DNA of 64,000 bases from Vibrio sp. NTOU-M3 (GTDB lineage: Bacteria; Pseudomonadota; Gammaproteobacteria; Enterobacterales; Vibrionaceae), in NCBI RefSeq assembly GCF_040869035.1, contig NZ_CP162100.1, positions 992,001 to 1,056,000 of the forward strand, read 5' to 3'. The position numbers and the translations under genes are program-made. Below, in pieces: positions 43,578 through 52,790 of the stretch (positions are counted from its first letter, which is position 1; every line of letters starts with the position of its first letter). Under the pieces are notes generated by a model. The model ran no database searches, was not told the origin of the DNA, and saw only the letters and a list, made by a program, of their open reading frames with translations.

Positions 43578-44792
43578 TTACATCGTTACGTCTAGCAACT
43601 CAGCCGTCCATTTGACTGAAGCGTCGTAGGCTTGACTGAGCATCTCTTCCGGTAACTCTAATTCGGAGTTTATCTCGTTCACCTTATCCCAATCAGCGCG
43701 TTCATAAGCCTGAGTTAACAAGAGTATTTGACCAAGTCTTCCTTCACCATTGCTCAACGCGAGTTTGACATCCTCGGCGATTGGCATGGAATCCACTAGT
43801 TGATCAAATGGCTGATCGAGTAGGCTATCTAGTAGCGAGAACATTCCGGTTAGAAAAGCCGAGCCTGGCTCTAAAAATGAAGAAAAATGTTTTGCTAGCA
43901 ATTCACAATATCTGGCTCGTTGGATGGAAAGGCTATAAAGGTAATCGGGTTTAGAGTCTTGGGTTGAAGCAATTGCTACCAAAGAAACAAACTTACGCAG
44001 TTTATCTTCACCCAGATAAACAACCGCCTGTTTGAACGACCGTATTTTGGTGCTTACCATGTAGGAAGAGTTAACAAAGGTAAGCAATTTATAGGACATG
44101 GTAAGGTCGGTGCTGATCAACGACTCTATCGCCTTATAATCAATTTCTTCTTTTGCTACTTCCATACACAATTGAACAAGCGTGACAAAAGACGGTTCGA
44201 GGGCCTTACGTTCGATCATTTCAGGTTTGCTGAAGAAATACCCTTGAAAGTAATCAAAGCCCGCATCTTTAGCTTGTTGAAACTCTTCATGTGTTTCGAC
44301 TTTTTCCGCTAAAAAGAGAATTTTGCTTGTTTTAAGTTTTTGAATGAATATCGCTGCTTTTGCGATCGGCACGATTCGGATGTCAAACTTAATCACTGAG
44401 ATATAAGGCAAAAAAGCTTTCCATTCGACACTTGGAACAAAATCATCCAATGCGATTTTGTAGCCTGCTTGCGCCATTTCTTTTATTGCTTCAAGCAACT
44501 CTGGTGTCGGAGGGCAATCTTCCAGCACTTCAATTACTAAATTGTCTGACGGGAATAGGGTAGGGATACGATTCAATAAGCTCTGATAAGGAAAATTAAC
44601 AAAACCTAAGCTCTCACCAAGTGTACTGTAGTGAGTTGAGAGAAAGTGGTCCGAAAGCAAGCGGCTGGTGGCGAGTTCGGGTTCAATTTCTGGAAAAGTA
44701 TTCTGAGGCCCATCACGAAACAATAGTTCGTAGCCAATCGTTTTTTTCTCGCAGTCGAGGATCGGCTGACGAGCAATATAGGAATATTTCAA
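43578..44792 (-). CDS. EAL-HDOD signalling protein (YuxH type)
   Basis: The 404-aa protein joins an N-terminal EAL domain (about 1-200) to a HDOD domain (about 205-400). EAL landmarks are present: YELLFR near 21, the GFVNFPYQ strand, VIEVLE, ALDDFVPS with the paired aspartates, SVIKFD, and AEKVET. The usual DDFG loop reads DDFV and the first motif is ELL rather than EAL, so phosphodiesterase activity against c-di-GMP is uncertain. HDOD proteins mostly serve as output or protein-binding modules. No membrane segment is seen, so it is cytosolic. Confidence 0.87.
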   Translation of the reverse strand: MKYSYIARQPILDCEKKTIGYELLFRDGPQNTFPEIEPELATSRLLSDHFLSTHYSTLGESLGFVNFPYQSLLNRIPTLFPSDNLVIEVLEDCPPTPELLEAIKEMAQAGYKIALDDFVPSVEWKAFLPYISVIKFDIRIVPIAKAAIFIQKLKTSKILFLAEKVETHEEFQQAKDAGFDYFQGYFFSKPEMIERKALEPSFVTLVQLCMEVAKEEIDYKAIESLISTDLTMSYKLLTFVNSSYMVSTKIRSFKQAVVYLGEDKLRKFVSLVAIASTQDSKPDYLYSLSIQRARYCELLAKHFSSFLEPGSAFLTGMFSLLDSLLDQPFDQLVDSMPIAEDVKLALSNGEGRLGQILLLTQAYERADWDKVNEINSELELPEEMLSQAYDASVKWTAELLDVTM

Positions 44793-44871
44793 TGGAATAA
44801 TTCTTAGCTAGATTAACCAGTCGAATGATAATAAAGCATTGATATCTTTCAAAGATAAATATCAATAGCCG

Positions 44872-45600
44872 CTATTGGTTAAATGTTAAAACTTGTAACT
44901 CGTAACCATTTTTATCATAGACCAAGATGGAACCTTGCGTATACCAGTCTCCTAAAACAATGCGAGTTTTGTTGCCATCTTCTGTTTCCAATGAATGGAT
45001 GTTTGGTCGATGGGTATGCCCGTGGATCATCAAATCAACATGATGTTGCTGCATGACTTTTTCTACTTCACTTGGTGTCACATCCATAATTTCAAGTGAT
45101 TTAGTGCTTTTATCATCTCGAATATCTGACTGAACTTTGGCAACAATCTTTTGTTTGATAAACATAGGGATACGGTTAAATACCCATTGTAACCAAGGTT
45201 GATGCACTTTCGCTCGGAACTCTAGGTACTTGGTATCTTGAGTGCAGAGGGTATCACCATGTAGCACAACGGCATTGCGGCCATATAAATCGATCACTGT
45301 TTCATCACCGAGCAGCGTAACCCCAGTTTGTTTGGCAAACCGTTTTCCGACTAAAAAGTCTCGATTCCCTTGGGTAAAAAAGACTGGCACACCAGTATCA
45401 GTAAGGCGTTTGAATTCGTCACGAATTTGCTGGGCGAAAGGGGATTTATCATCGTCACCGACCCAAAATTCGAACAGATCACCCAACACGTACAAAGCAT
45501 CGGCCTTGGTGGCTTGTGTTCGCATAAAATGAGTGAAGCATTCTGTAATTTCAGGGGCTTGTGGAGTGAGGTGTAGATCAGAAATGAATAGAGTGGTCAT
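44872..45600 (-). CDS. lpxH: UDP-2,3-diacylglucosamine diphosphatase LpxH
   Basis: LpxH hydrolyses UDP-2,3-diacylglucosamine to lipid X and UMP in lipid A synthesis, at the inner face of the inner membrane. The 242-aa metallophosphoesterase shows ISDLHL (Asp8, His10), [21 protein letters not shown] and HGHTHRP in order. The E. coli order ppiB-lpxH next to cysS is preserved. Confidence 0.96.
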   Translation of the reverse strand: MTTLFISDLHLTPQAPEITECFTHFMRTQATKADALYVLGDLFEFWVGDDDKSPFAQQIRDEFKRLTDTGVPVFFTQGNRDFLVGKRFAKQTGVTLLGDETVIDLYGRNAVVLHGDTLCTQDTKYLEFRAKVHQPWLQWVFNRIPMFIKQKIVAKVQSDIRDDKSTKSLEIMDVTPSEVEKVMQQHHVDLMIHGHTHRPNIHSLETEDGNKTRIVLGDWYTQGSILVYDKNGYELQVLTFNQ

Positions 45601-45626
45601 AGGCGTTTTATAGCTGAAGGAATAAA

Positions 45627-45653
45627 AGAGAAGAGCGCCAAGGCTCTTCTCTG
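45627..45653 (-). terminator. Terminator between ppiB and lpxH
   Basis: On the minus strand a 10-bp stem (AGAGAAGAGC and complement) is followed by TTTTATT, after ppiB and just before lpxH. Readthrough or a separate lpxH promoter is implied. Confidence 0.75.
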
Positions 45654-45659
45654 CATGAC

Positions 45660-46154
45660 TTATTCTTCGATGGTTGTGCCAGTGATCACAACATCTTCTA
45701 GTGGAACATCTTGGTGCATGCCGTAAGAGCCAGTGCTGACACCTTTGATTTTGTTTACGATGTCCATGCCTTCAACAACTTCAGCAAATACGCAGTAACC
45801 CCAACCGTCAAGGCTTTCGCTACGGAAATCTAGGAAAGTGTTGTTGTTCACGTTGATGAAGAACTGTGAGCTTGCAGAATGCGGCTCCATCGTGCGTGCC
45901 ATAGCAAGTGTGCCCACTTTGTTGCTAAGGCCGTTGTTTGCTTCGTTTTTGATTGGTGCACGAGTTGGTTTCTCACGTAAACCAGATTCCATGCCACCAC
46001 CTTGAATCATGAAACCATCGATAACACGGTGGAAGAGTGTGTTGTCGTAGAAACCATCACGGCAGTACTGTAGGAAGTTTGCGCTTGTTTCTGGTGCTTT
46101 CTCTTCATTTAGCTGAATTTTGATGTCACCAAAATTAGTGTGAAGGGTGATCAT
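45660..46154 (-). CDS. ppiB: Peptidyl-prolyl cis-trans isomerase B (cytosolic cyclophilin)
   Basis: The 164-aa cyclophilin equals the E. coli PpiB length. It shows [16 protein letters not shown] with the catalytic arginine, [18 protein letters not shown], and [16 protein letters not shown]. There is no signal peptide, so it is the cytosolic form. It is divergent from cysS. Confidence 0.95.
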   Translation of the reverse strand: MITLHTNFGDIKIQLNEEKAPETSANFLQYCRDGFYDNTLFHRVIDGFMIQGGGMESGLREKPTRAPIKNEANNGLSNKVGTLAMARTMEPHSASSQFFINVNNNTFLDFRSESLDGWGYCVFAEVVEGMDIVNKIKGVSTGSYGMHQDVPLEDVVITGTTIEE

Positions 46155-46355
46155 GATTAGTACCTTTACATATGTTTTTGATTTGAGAGTCGGATTCTAT
46201 CTTAACTTTTCTAACATTTATACGTGAAAAGTGAAGCGTGAGACTTGAGTATAGGCTTTGTTGCGGATTTTTTGTCCATGTCGGGGATTACCTAGCGGCA
46301 CGCAAATTGATATACTGCACCACTATTTTGTTTCATCCGATAAAGCACAGAGATC

Positions 46356-47738
46356 ATGTTGAAGATATATAACACACTCACAAGACAGAAAGAGGAATTC
46401 AAACCAATCAATGCCGGTAAAGTTGGCATGTATGTCTGTGGAGTAACCATCTACGATCTCTGTCACATTGGTCATGGTCGCACATTTGTGTCTTTTGATG
46501 TCGTCTCACGTTACCTACGTTACCTAGGTTATGACCTAACGTTTGTCCGCAACATTACTGATATTGACGATAAGATCATCAAACGTGCGGCTGAGAATGG
46601 TGAATCATGCGATTCATTAACAGAGCGTTTGATTGGTGAAATGCACGCAGATTTTGATGCATTGAATATGAAACGCCCTGATATAGAGCCACGTGCTACT
46701 CAGTTTATTACAGAAATCATTGAGTTAGTTGAGAAGCTAATTGAACGTGGCTTCGCGTACGTTGCAGACAATGGCGACGTGATGTTTGAAGTCAGCAAAT
46801 TTGATGAATACGGTAAGTTGTCTAAGCAAGATCTTGAACAACTTCAAGCTGGCGCGCGTGTTGACGTTGAAACCGCTAAACGCAGCCCATTAGATTTTGT
46901 GTTGTGGAAAATGTCTAAGCCAGGCGAACCTACGTGGGAATCGCCATGGGGGCCGGGCCGTCCAGGGTGGCACATCGAATGCTCTGCAATGAACTCATCC
47001 ATTCTGGGTAATCATTTTGATATCCACGGTGGTGGTTCCGATCTTCAGTTCCCGCACCACGAAAATGAAATCGCACAATCGTGCTGTGCACATGGTACTC
47101 AATATGTAAATACTTGGATGCACAGTGGCATGGTGATGGTAGACAAAGAGAAAATGTCGAAGTCACTAGGTAACTTTTTCACTATTCGTGACGTGTTAGA
47201 GCACTACGATTCAGAAACGGTGCGCTACTTCTTGATGTCGGGCCATTACCGTAGTCAGCTTAACTACAGTGAAGAGAACCTAAATCAAGCTCGTGCTTCA
47301 TTGGAGCGCCTGTACACTTCGCTACGTGGGCTGGATTTAGAAACAGCGGCAGCAGGTGGAGAAGAATACGTATCCCGCTTTACTGAAGCGATGAACGATG
47401 ATTTCAACACGCCTGAAGCATATTCTGTGCTATTTGACATGGCACGTGAAATCAACCGCATTAAAGCTGACGATTTGGCGGCCGCAAGTGCGTTAGGTGC
47501 TCAAATGCGCGAACTGGCTGAGGTTATTGGTATTTTGCATCAAGAGCCAGAAGCTTTCTTGAAGGGAGACGCAGGTAGTGATGATGAAGTGGCAGAAATT
47601 GAAGCGCTTATTAAACTACGTAATGATTCTCGTGCGGCTAAAGATTGGGCTAATGCCGACATGGCGCGTGATAAACTGACCGAAATGGGCATCGTGCTCG
47701 AAGATGGTCCAGAAGGCACAACGTGGCGTCGTAAGTAA
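46356..47738 (+). CDS. cysS: Cysteinyl-tRNA synthetase
   Basis: This class I synthetase charges tRNA-Cys. The 460-aa protein (E. coli 461) has the zinc-binding cysteine in YVCGVTIYD, the HIGH motif (HIGHGRTF), the second zinc group in HIECSAMNS and [10 protein letters not shown], and KMSKSLGNF. The length and motifs are complete. Confidence 0.97.
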   Translation: MLKIYNTLTRQKEEFKPINAGKVGMYVCGVTIYDLCHIGHGRTFVSFDVVSRYLRYLGYDLTFVRNITDIDDKIIKRAAENGESCDSLTERLIGEMHADFDALNMKRPDIEPRATQFITEIIELVEKLIERGFAYVADNGDVMFEVSKFDEYGKLSKQDLEQLQAGARVDVETAKRSPLDFVLWKMSKPGEPTWESPWGPGRPGWHIECSAMNSSILGNHFDIHGGGSDLQFPHHENEIAQSCCAHGTQYVNTWMHSGMVMVDKEKMSKSLGNFFTIRDVLEHYDSETVRYFLMSGHYRSQLNYSEENLNQARASLERLYTSLRGLDLETAAAGGEEYVSRFTEAMNDDFNTPEAYSVLFDMAREINRIKADDLAAASALGAQMRELAEVIGILHQEPEAFLKGDAGSDDEVAEIEALIKLRNDSRAAKDWANADMARDKLTEMGIVLEDGPEGTTWRRK

Positions 47739-47756
47739 TACCATTTTTATTTTATG

Positions 47757-47784
47757 AAGGGCTGTTGATTCAGCCCTTTTCTTT
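47757..47784 (+). terminator. cysS terminator
   Basis: An 8-bp stem (AAGGGCTG/CAGCCCTT) with a six-base loop and TTCTTT follows the cysS stop. Confidence 0.82.
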
Positions 47785-47818
47785 AAATTCTTATCAATTT
47801 CGTTATAGGTAACAATCA

Positions 47819-48397
47819 GTGGCCCAGATGTACTTCTATTACTCTGCAATGAATGCGGGTAAATCCACCACTCTTTTACAATCATCTTTTAACTACCAAG
47901 AACGTGGCATGACGCCAGTTATTTTCACCGCAGCATTAGATGACCGTTATGGTATTGGCAAAGTGAGTTCGCGTATTGGTCTTCAGTCAGATGCTCAGCT
48001 TTTTAGGCCAGACACTAACCTCCACCAAGAAATTGCAGCGTTAAATGAGGTAGAAAAGCGTCACTGTATATTGATTGATGAATGCCAGTTCTTATCTAAA
48101 GAGCAGGTTTATCAGTTGACAGAAGTAGTTGATAAGCTTGGTATCCCTGTACTGTGTTACGGCTTACGTACTGACTTTTTAGGGGAGTTGTTTGAAGGAA
48201 GTAAGTACCTGCTTTCTTGGGCTGATAAGTTGGTAGAGCTTAAAACCATTTGCCATTGTGGACGCAAAGCGAACATGGTAATTCGTACTGATGAACATGG
48301 ACATGCGATTAAAGAAGGTGATCAAGTCGCTATTGGTGGGAACGATCGCTATGTATCAGTATGCCGACAGCACTACAAAGAAGCATTAGGTAAGTAA
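47819..48397 (+). CDS. tdk: Thymidine kinase
   Basis: It phosphorylates thymidine with ATP in the salvage pathway. The 192-aa type II kinase has the P-loop SAMNAGKST (9-17), catalytic Glu in DECQF, YGLRTDF, and the zinc ribbon cysteines in TICHCGRKA and the final CRQHYKEA. It begins at a GTG (encoding MAQMYFYYS), matching the E. coli MAQLYFYYS start. It is about 12 residues shorter at the C-terminus than E. coli Tdk. Confidence 0.95.
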   Translation: MAQMYFYYSAMNAGKSTTLLQSSFNYQERGMTPVIFTAALDDRYGIGKVSSRIGLQSDAQLFRPDTNLHQEIAALNEVEKRHCILIDECQFLSKEQVYQLTEVVDKLGIPVLCYGLRTDFLGELFEGSKYLLSWADKLVELKTICHCGRKANMVIRTDEHGHAIKEGDQVAIGGNDRYVSVCRQHYKEALGK

Positions 48398-48444
48398 AAA
48401 GAGGGGCCGTGGTATCGGCGCTTTTACAGTGACTGACGGCAACA

Positions 48445-48474
48445 AAAAAACGGAGCATGATGCTCCGTTTTTTA
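48445..48474. terminator. Bidirectional terminator between tdk and infA
   Basis: A perfect 13-bp stem (AAAAAACGGAGCA and complement) with a short loop has A's and T's on the two sides. Confidence 0.92.
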
Positions 48475-48491
48475 GTATTCGCAATCAGAGA

Positions 48492-48710
<219 letters not shown>

Positions 48711-48791
48711 TTAATCCTCTTTTAAAAAATGGGCGTTTTTAAGCGGCGTATAATGCCCTTAAAAATGAATTATGTAAAGTTGGGGCGTATT

Positions 48792-49490
48792 CTACCCTTG
48801 CCAACGCTGATTTACTAGCCTTTGATGTCGGTTAAAACGGACTTTGTAATTCATCGCGGAGCATTCATCAATTTGGTAACCAAGATACAGCCATTGCTTA
48901 CCTTGCTGACGACAATATTCCAGCTGAAATAAGACGCCCAGAGTACCGATAGATAAGGCATAGTCAGGATCGAAAAATGTGTAGAAAGCGCTTGCGCTGT
49001 TAGAAAGAATATCGGTCACTGCAATGGCGATAAGCGTGTCATTTTCATAGATGTGGAGGAACTGCGTATTCAACCACGAACACATAGCAAACTGCGCAAA
49101 CTCTTTCTCTTTAGGTGGGTGCATCGACCCATCACGATGGCGCGCTTCGATATAGCGCGAGTACAGCGCAAACCAATTCTCATCCATTGTCTCTTTCAAT
49201 TGCCAGCTAAGGTGAGAAGCCTTGTTTAATAGCCGCTTTTGGCTCTTGGAAGGAAAAAATTCTGGCACTGCTACTCGCAAAGCATTGCATGCGTTGCAGT
49301 GGGTGCAGTGTGGTTTGTAAACGGTGTCTCCACTACGACGAAAACCATTGGCCAGCAGCACTTCATAGCTTGAGGCGCAGTGCATTGCCGAATCTAACGC
49401 CACGGCGACCCGCTCTTGTTGCTCTTTTAGATAACTGCAAGGATGGCTATCAGTTAAACCAATTCGGATTTGCTGCAATTCCGGATTCAT
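48792..49490 (-). CDS. bpt: Aspartate/glutamate leucyltransferase Bpt (Ate family)
   Basis: Bpt transfers leucine from Leu-tRNA to N-terminal Asp or Glu, creating an N-degron read by ClpS. The 232-aa protein has SHPCSYLKEQQERVAVALD, a cysteine-rich segment (CTHCNACNALRV), RHRDGSMHPP, AIAVTDILSNSASAFYTFFDP and YQIDECSAMNYK. A longer frame opens at 49535. GAGGAACGCCA places the ATG at 49490, and this ATG overlaps the aat stop by four bases (ATGA). Confidence 0.94.
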   Translation of the reverse strand: MNPELQQIRIGLTDSHPCSYLKEQQERVAVALDSAMHCASSYEVLLANGFRRSGDTVYKPHCTHCNACNALRVAVPEFFPSKSQKRLLNKASHLSWQLKETMDENWFALYSRYIEARHRDGSMHPPKEKEFAQFAMCSWLNTQFLHIYENDTLIAIAVTDILSNSASAFYTFFDPDYALSIGTLGVLFQLEYCRQQGKQWLYLGYQIDECSAMNYKVRFNRHQRLVNQRWQG

Positions 49491-50209
49491 TGGCGTTCCT
49501 CTAATGGCGATTCCAACCACTGAGATGTGTAGCAATGTTCTTTTAATTTATTTTGTTTAAAGGATAGCAGGCTTTTCATAAACTCTTCGCGTTCCAGTTG
49601 ATAAGCTCCTAGAGAGGCTAAATGATCGTTCATCACTTGGCAGTCAATAAGCAGACCACCATGTTGTTGAAAATGATGGCAAAAATACCATAAGGCGATC
49701 TTTGACGCGTTGGTTTCCAAACTAAACATCGACTCACCGCAAAAAAGCTGACCAACAGAGATACCATACAAGCCACCAATCAGAGTATTGTCGAGCCAGA
49801 CCTCAACGGAGTGACAGTGCCCTGCGTTAGCTAAGGCTTTATAGCTGGTGCGCATGTCTTCATTTAGCCACGTTTCGCTTTCGGTGCGAGTATTTGCACA
49901 CAGCTCAATTACTTGCTCAGTAGCATGATTGATACTGACGCGATATTTATGCTTTCGTTGAAACTTTTTGAGACTTTTTGCCGCTTTAAATGTCTTAGGA
50001 TCAAAGACTGCACGTGGAGAGGGGCTCCACCACAGGATGGGTTCCCCTGGTCCGTACCAAGGGAAGATTCCTTGCTGATAGCCAGCTAAAATGCGCTCGG
50101 GTTTGAGATCGCCGCCAAAAGCTAAGAGACCATTGGGATCTGCCAATGCTTCAAAAGGTGACGGAAACCATAAATTATCGCAGTCTAGTTCGGTTAAATA
50201 AATCGCCAT
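49487..50209 (-). CDS. aat: Leucyl/phenylalanyl-tRNA-protein transferase Aat
   Basis: Aat adds Leu or Phe to N-terminal Lys or Arg, another N-degron step. The 240-aa protein has LWFPSPFEALADPNGLLAFGGDL, GYQQGIFPWYGPGEPILWWSPSPRAV, GLYGISVGQLFCGESMFS and LIDCQVMNDHLASLGA. It is the first gene of the aat-bpt-infA group. Confidence 0.96.
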   Translation of the reverse strand: MAIYLTELDCDNLWFPSPFEALADPNGLLAFGGDLKPERILAGYQQGIFPWYGPGEPILWWSPSPRAVFDPKTFKAAKSLKKFQRKHKYRVSINHATEQVIELCANTRTESETWLNEDMRTSYKALANAGHCHSVEVWLDNTLIGGLYGISVGQLFCGESMFSLETNASKIALWYFCHHFQQHGGLLIDCQVMNDHLASLGAYQLEREEFMKSLLSFKQNKLKEHCYTSQWLESPLEERQ

Positions 50210-50232
50210 TTATTAAGAGAGTTTAGAGCATT

Positions 50233-50688
50233 ATGAAAAAGTGGTTTTGGATCTTATTGATTTTTCCGCTGTTTGCCAACGCAAGCTATCAACGAAATCA
50301 AGCAAGACCGGTTAATGAGGTGGTTTTTGGTAAAATAGATTCGGTTCGCTACATTACTCAACAAGAAATCATTGAGTCCAAGGGGAATGGATGGACGACA
50401 TTACTGGGGGCTGTGGTTGGTGGCGTAATTGGTCATCAGTTTGGTGATGGTACCGGCAAAGAGGTTGCGACAGCAGTTGGAGCTGTTGCGGGAGCGGGGA
50501 TTGCAAGAAATCAAGTAAATAACCGCTACCGAGTTGAATATCAATTAGTAGAATTGTTGGTCAAAACTGAAAAAGGGAAACTAATCGACATTATTCAAGA
50601 TGTCGATAGTTCCATGCTGTTCTCACGCGGGGACCGGGTGAGAGTTTTGTATTTTAATGATGGCGTGAGGGTTGATAAGGAGTACTAG
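50233..50688 (+). CDS. Glycine-zipper 2TM-domain periplasmic/outer-membrane protein
   Basis: The 151-aa product has a signal peptide (about 18 residues, LFANA cut before SYQR) and a central glycine zipper (GAVVGGVIGHQFGDGTGKEVATAVGAVAGAGIA) as in the SlyB/PcP outer-membrane lipoproteins. It lacks a lipobox cysteine. The C-terminal beta domain (RVEYQLVELLVK, RGDRVRVLYFNDG) is also family-like. Its role is unknown, but SlyB relatives stabilise the envelope under stress. It is divergent from aat. Confidence 0.85.
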   Translation: MKKWFWILLIFPLFANASYQRNQARPVNEVVFGKIDSVRYITQQEIIESKGNGWTTLLGAVVGGVIGHQFGDGTGKEVATAVGAVAGAGIARNQVNNRYRVEYQLVELLVKTEKGKLIDIIQDVDSSMLFSRGDRVRVLYFNDGVRVDKEY

Positions 50689-50850
50689 AAATACGGAATT
50701 ATACCGCTCTCACTGAAAGGGCGATAAAAATCGCGTTTTTATCCACGATTTACTCTGGTTTTAACAGAACTTTTTAGATAGGCTGCAAGTACGAAGAATT
50801 TTTCATCGCTTTAGTAGGATGCCAAAGCGAGTCAAGGAATAACAACTGTA

Positions 50851-52131
50851 ATGGAAAGCCTTACGTTACAACCTATCAATAAAGTTAACGGTGAAGTTAA
50901 TTTACCGGGTTCAAAAAGTGTTTCTAACCGAGCGTTGCTTCTAGCAGCGCTTGCAAAAGGGACAACTCGTCTTACTAATTTGCTCGATAGTGACGATATT
51001 CGTCATATGCTGAACGCACTCACTAAATTGGGTGTGAGCTATCGTTTGTCTGAAGATAAAACCGTATGTGAAGTTGAGGGATTAGGTCAGCCATTTTCGG
51101 TGTCACAAGCAACGGAGTTGTTTCTCGGGAATGCAGGAACAGCGATGCGCCCACTTGCGGCAGCCTTATGCTTAGGTGAAGGCGAATATGTCCTGACGGG
51201 TGAACCTCGCATGAAAGAGCGCCCAATTGGGCATTTGGTAACCGCACTGCGCCAAGCTGGCGCTGAAGTTACATACCTTGAGAATGACGACTATCCACCA
51301 TTAAAAATTACCGGTACTGGCTTGAAAGGGGGCGTCGTTTCTATTGACGGGTCGATTTCGAGCCAATTTTTGACCGCATTTCTAATGTCAGCACCTCTTG
51401 CTCAAGATGACGTGACGATTAAGATTGAAGGCGAACTGGTTTCCAAACCATACATTGATATCACATTGCATATCATGACTCAGTTTGGAGTGGAAGTTGA
51501 AAACCGAAACTATCAAGAATTTGTTATTCGTGCAGGCCAATCATACGTAGCTCCAGGAGACTTCTTAGTTGAAGGCGATGCATCATCTGCCTCATACTTT
51601 TTAGCTGCGGCAGCTATAAAAGGTGGCGAAATTAAAGTCACTGGGATTGGCAAAAAAAGCATTCAAGGTGATATTCAATTTGCAGATGCGCTAGAAAAAA
51701 TGGGGGCTGAAATTGAATGGGGAGACGATTACGTTATCTCTCGTGTGGGACAGCTAACGGCTGTTGATATGGATTTCAACCACATTCCCGATGCGGCGAT
51801 GACCATTGCCACTGCAGCGCTATTTGCGAAGGGAACAACGGCAATTCGCAATGTATATAATTGGCGCGTCAAAGAAACGGATCGTTTAGCTGCGATGGCA
51901 ACAGAGCTTCGCAAAGTGGGAGCCGAAGTGGAAGAAGGTGAAGACTATATCGTCATCACTCCACCGCAGCAGTTAAAACACGCGGCAATTGATACTTATG
52001 ATGACCATCGCATGGCAATGTGTTTCTCCCTTGTGGCGTTGAGTGACACGCCTGTCACGATTAATGACCCTAAATGTACCTCAAAGACCTTTCCGGACTA
52101 CTTTGAGAAGTTAGCGTCTCTCAGTCGTTAA
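50851..52131 (+). CDS. aroA: 3-phosphoshikimate 1-carboxyvinyltransferase (EPSP synthase)
   Basis: It condenses shikimate-3-phosphate with PEP in the aromatic amino acid pathway. The 426-aa protein (E. coli 427) shows [18 protein letters not shown], the PEP-binding [36 protein letters not shown] and the final [10 protein letters not shown]. It is a single gene with its own terminator. Confidence 0.97.
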   Translation: MESLTLQPINKVNGEVNLPGSKSVSNRALLLAALAKGTTRLTNLLDSDDIRHMLNALTKLGVSYRLSEDKTVCEVEGLGQPFSVSQATELFLGNAGTAMRPLAAALCLGEGEYVLTGEPRMKERPIGHLVTALRQAGAEVTYLENDDYPPLKITGTGLKGGVVSIDGSISSQFLTAFLMSAPLAQDDVTIKIEGELVSKPYIDITLHIMTQFGVEVENRNYQEFVIRAGQSYVAPGDFLVEGDASSASYFLAAAAIKGGEIKVTGIGKKSIQGDIQFADALEKMGAEIEWGDDYVISRVGQLTAVDMDFNHIPDAAMTIATAALFAKGTTAIRNVYNWRVKETDRLAAMATELRKVGAEVEEGEDYIVITPPQQLKHAAIDTYDDHRMAMCFSLVALSDTPVTINDPKCTSKTFPDYFEKLASLSR

Positions 52132-52140
52132 ATTTTGTTG

Positions 52141-52170
52141 AAAGCCAGAGTTTGACTCTGGCTTTTTTAT
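52141..52170 (+). terminator. aroA terminator
   Basis: An 11-bp stem (AAAGCCAGAGT and complement) with a three-base loop and six T's follows aroA. Confidence 0.92.
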
Positions 52171-52221
52171 TATTGGGACTTTTTGCTTTCTTATTGTAAG
52201 AAAGCATCATTCGTTAGCGGT

Positions 52222-52470
52222 TTATTTGTCTAACGTAAATTCTTTTGAAAGATGATGAGCCAAGTATTTGAACATGTTAAATACTGCCGTGGTATTCATT
52301 GTTGGCAGCCCGTTGTCATCAAGGAAGTAGTTTCCTTTGAATACTAAAACGCCTTCTTTTTCTTCGACAGAATCTGCACGCATGCCCTCAATATAATCAT
52401 CATGTTCTTGGATGATTTGGTTTGCGATCAGTAGTAAATCAAATTCTGAGATGGCTTTTTTATCACTCAT
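52222..52470 (-). CDS. yciN: DUF2498 protein YciN
   Basis: The 82-aa protein (E. coli YciN 83) matches in GVLVFKGNYFLDDNGLPT and TAVFNMFKYLAHHLS. The function is unknown. A longer frame opens at 52521, but MSDKKAISEF at 52470 fits the family length. It is divergent from topA, as in E. coli. Confidence 0.9.
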   Translation of the reverse strand: MSDKKAISEFDLLLIANQIIQEHDDYIEGMRADSVEEKEGVLVFKGNYFLDDNGLPTMNTTAVFNMFKYLAHHLSKEFTLDK

Positions 52471-52790
52471 TTGGGTACTCCAGTATGGTTTTCTGCTGCG
52501 ATTGTAGAGTGCTGGGAGCAAAGATCAATTACCATATGATGGACTCATTCAAAGGTTTTGTGATCGAAGACTGAAAATCATCGCTTCGATTAGGGTGATT
52601 TGGTCTGCCCGTATAGTATGGCGCCTCTTTTGATAATTCACTCATCGTTGAATTGTCGAGCAATCAAAGGATATTTTCAAAAAAGATATTGATCTTCTAG
52701 GAATCTCGCTCAATAGTAAAAAAAGAAGCAATATTTTAAGTATGCCGTTCTATAAATAATCGGCAGTGATTGAGGGCATTTGAGTCAGTT
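52471..52790. promoter_or_regulatory. yciN/topA divergent control region
   Basis: No gene is seen in these 320 bases. topA in enteric bacteria has several supercoiling-sensitive promoters, and a similar arrangement is likely. A possible -35 TTGAAT at about 52653 with an AT-rich -10 about 18 bases on is only a guess. Short imperfect dyads (CGAAG/CTTCG near 52564-52587) are present. Confidence 0.38.
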
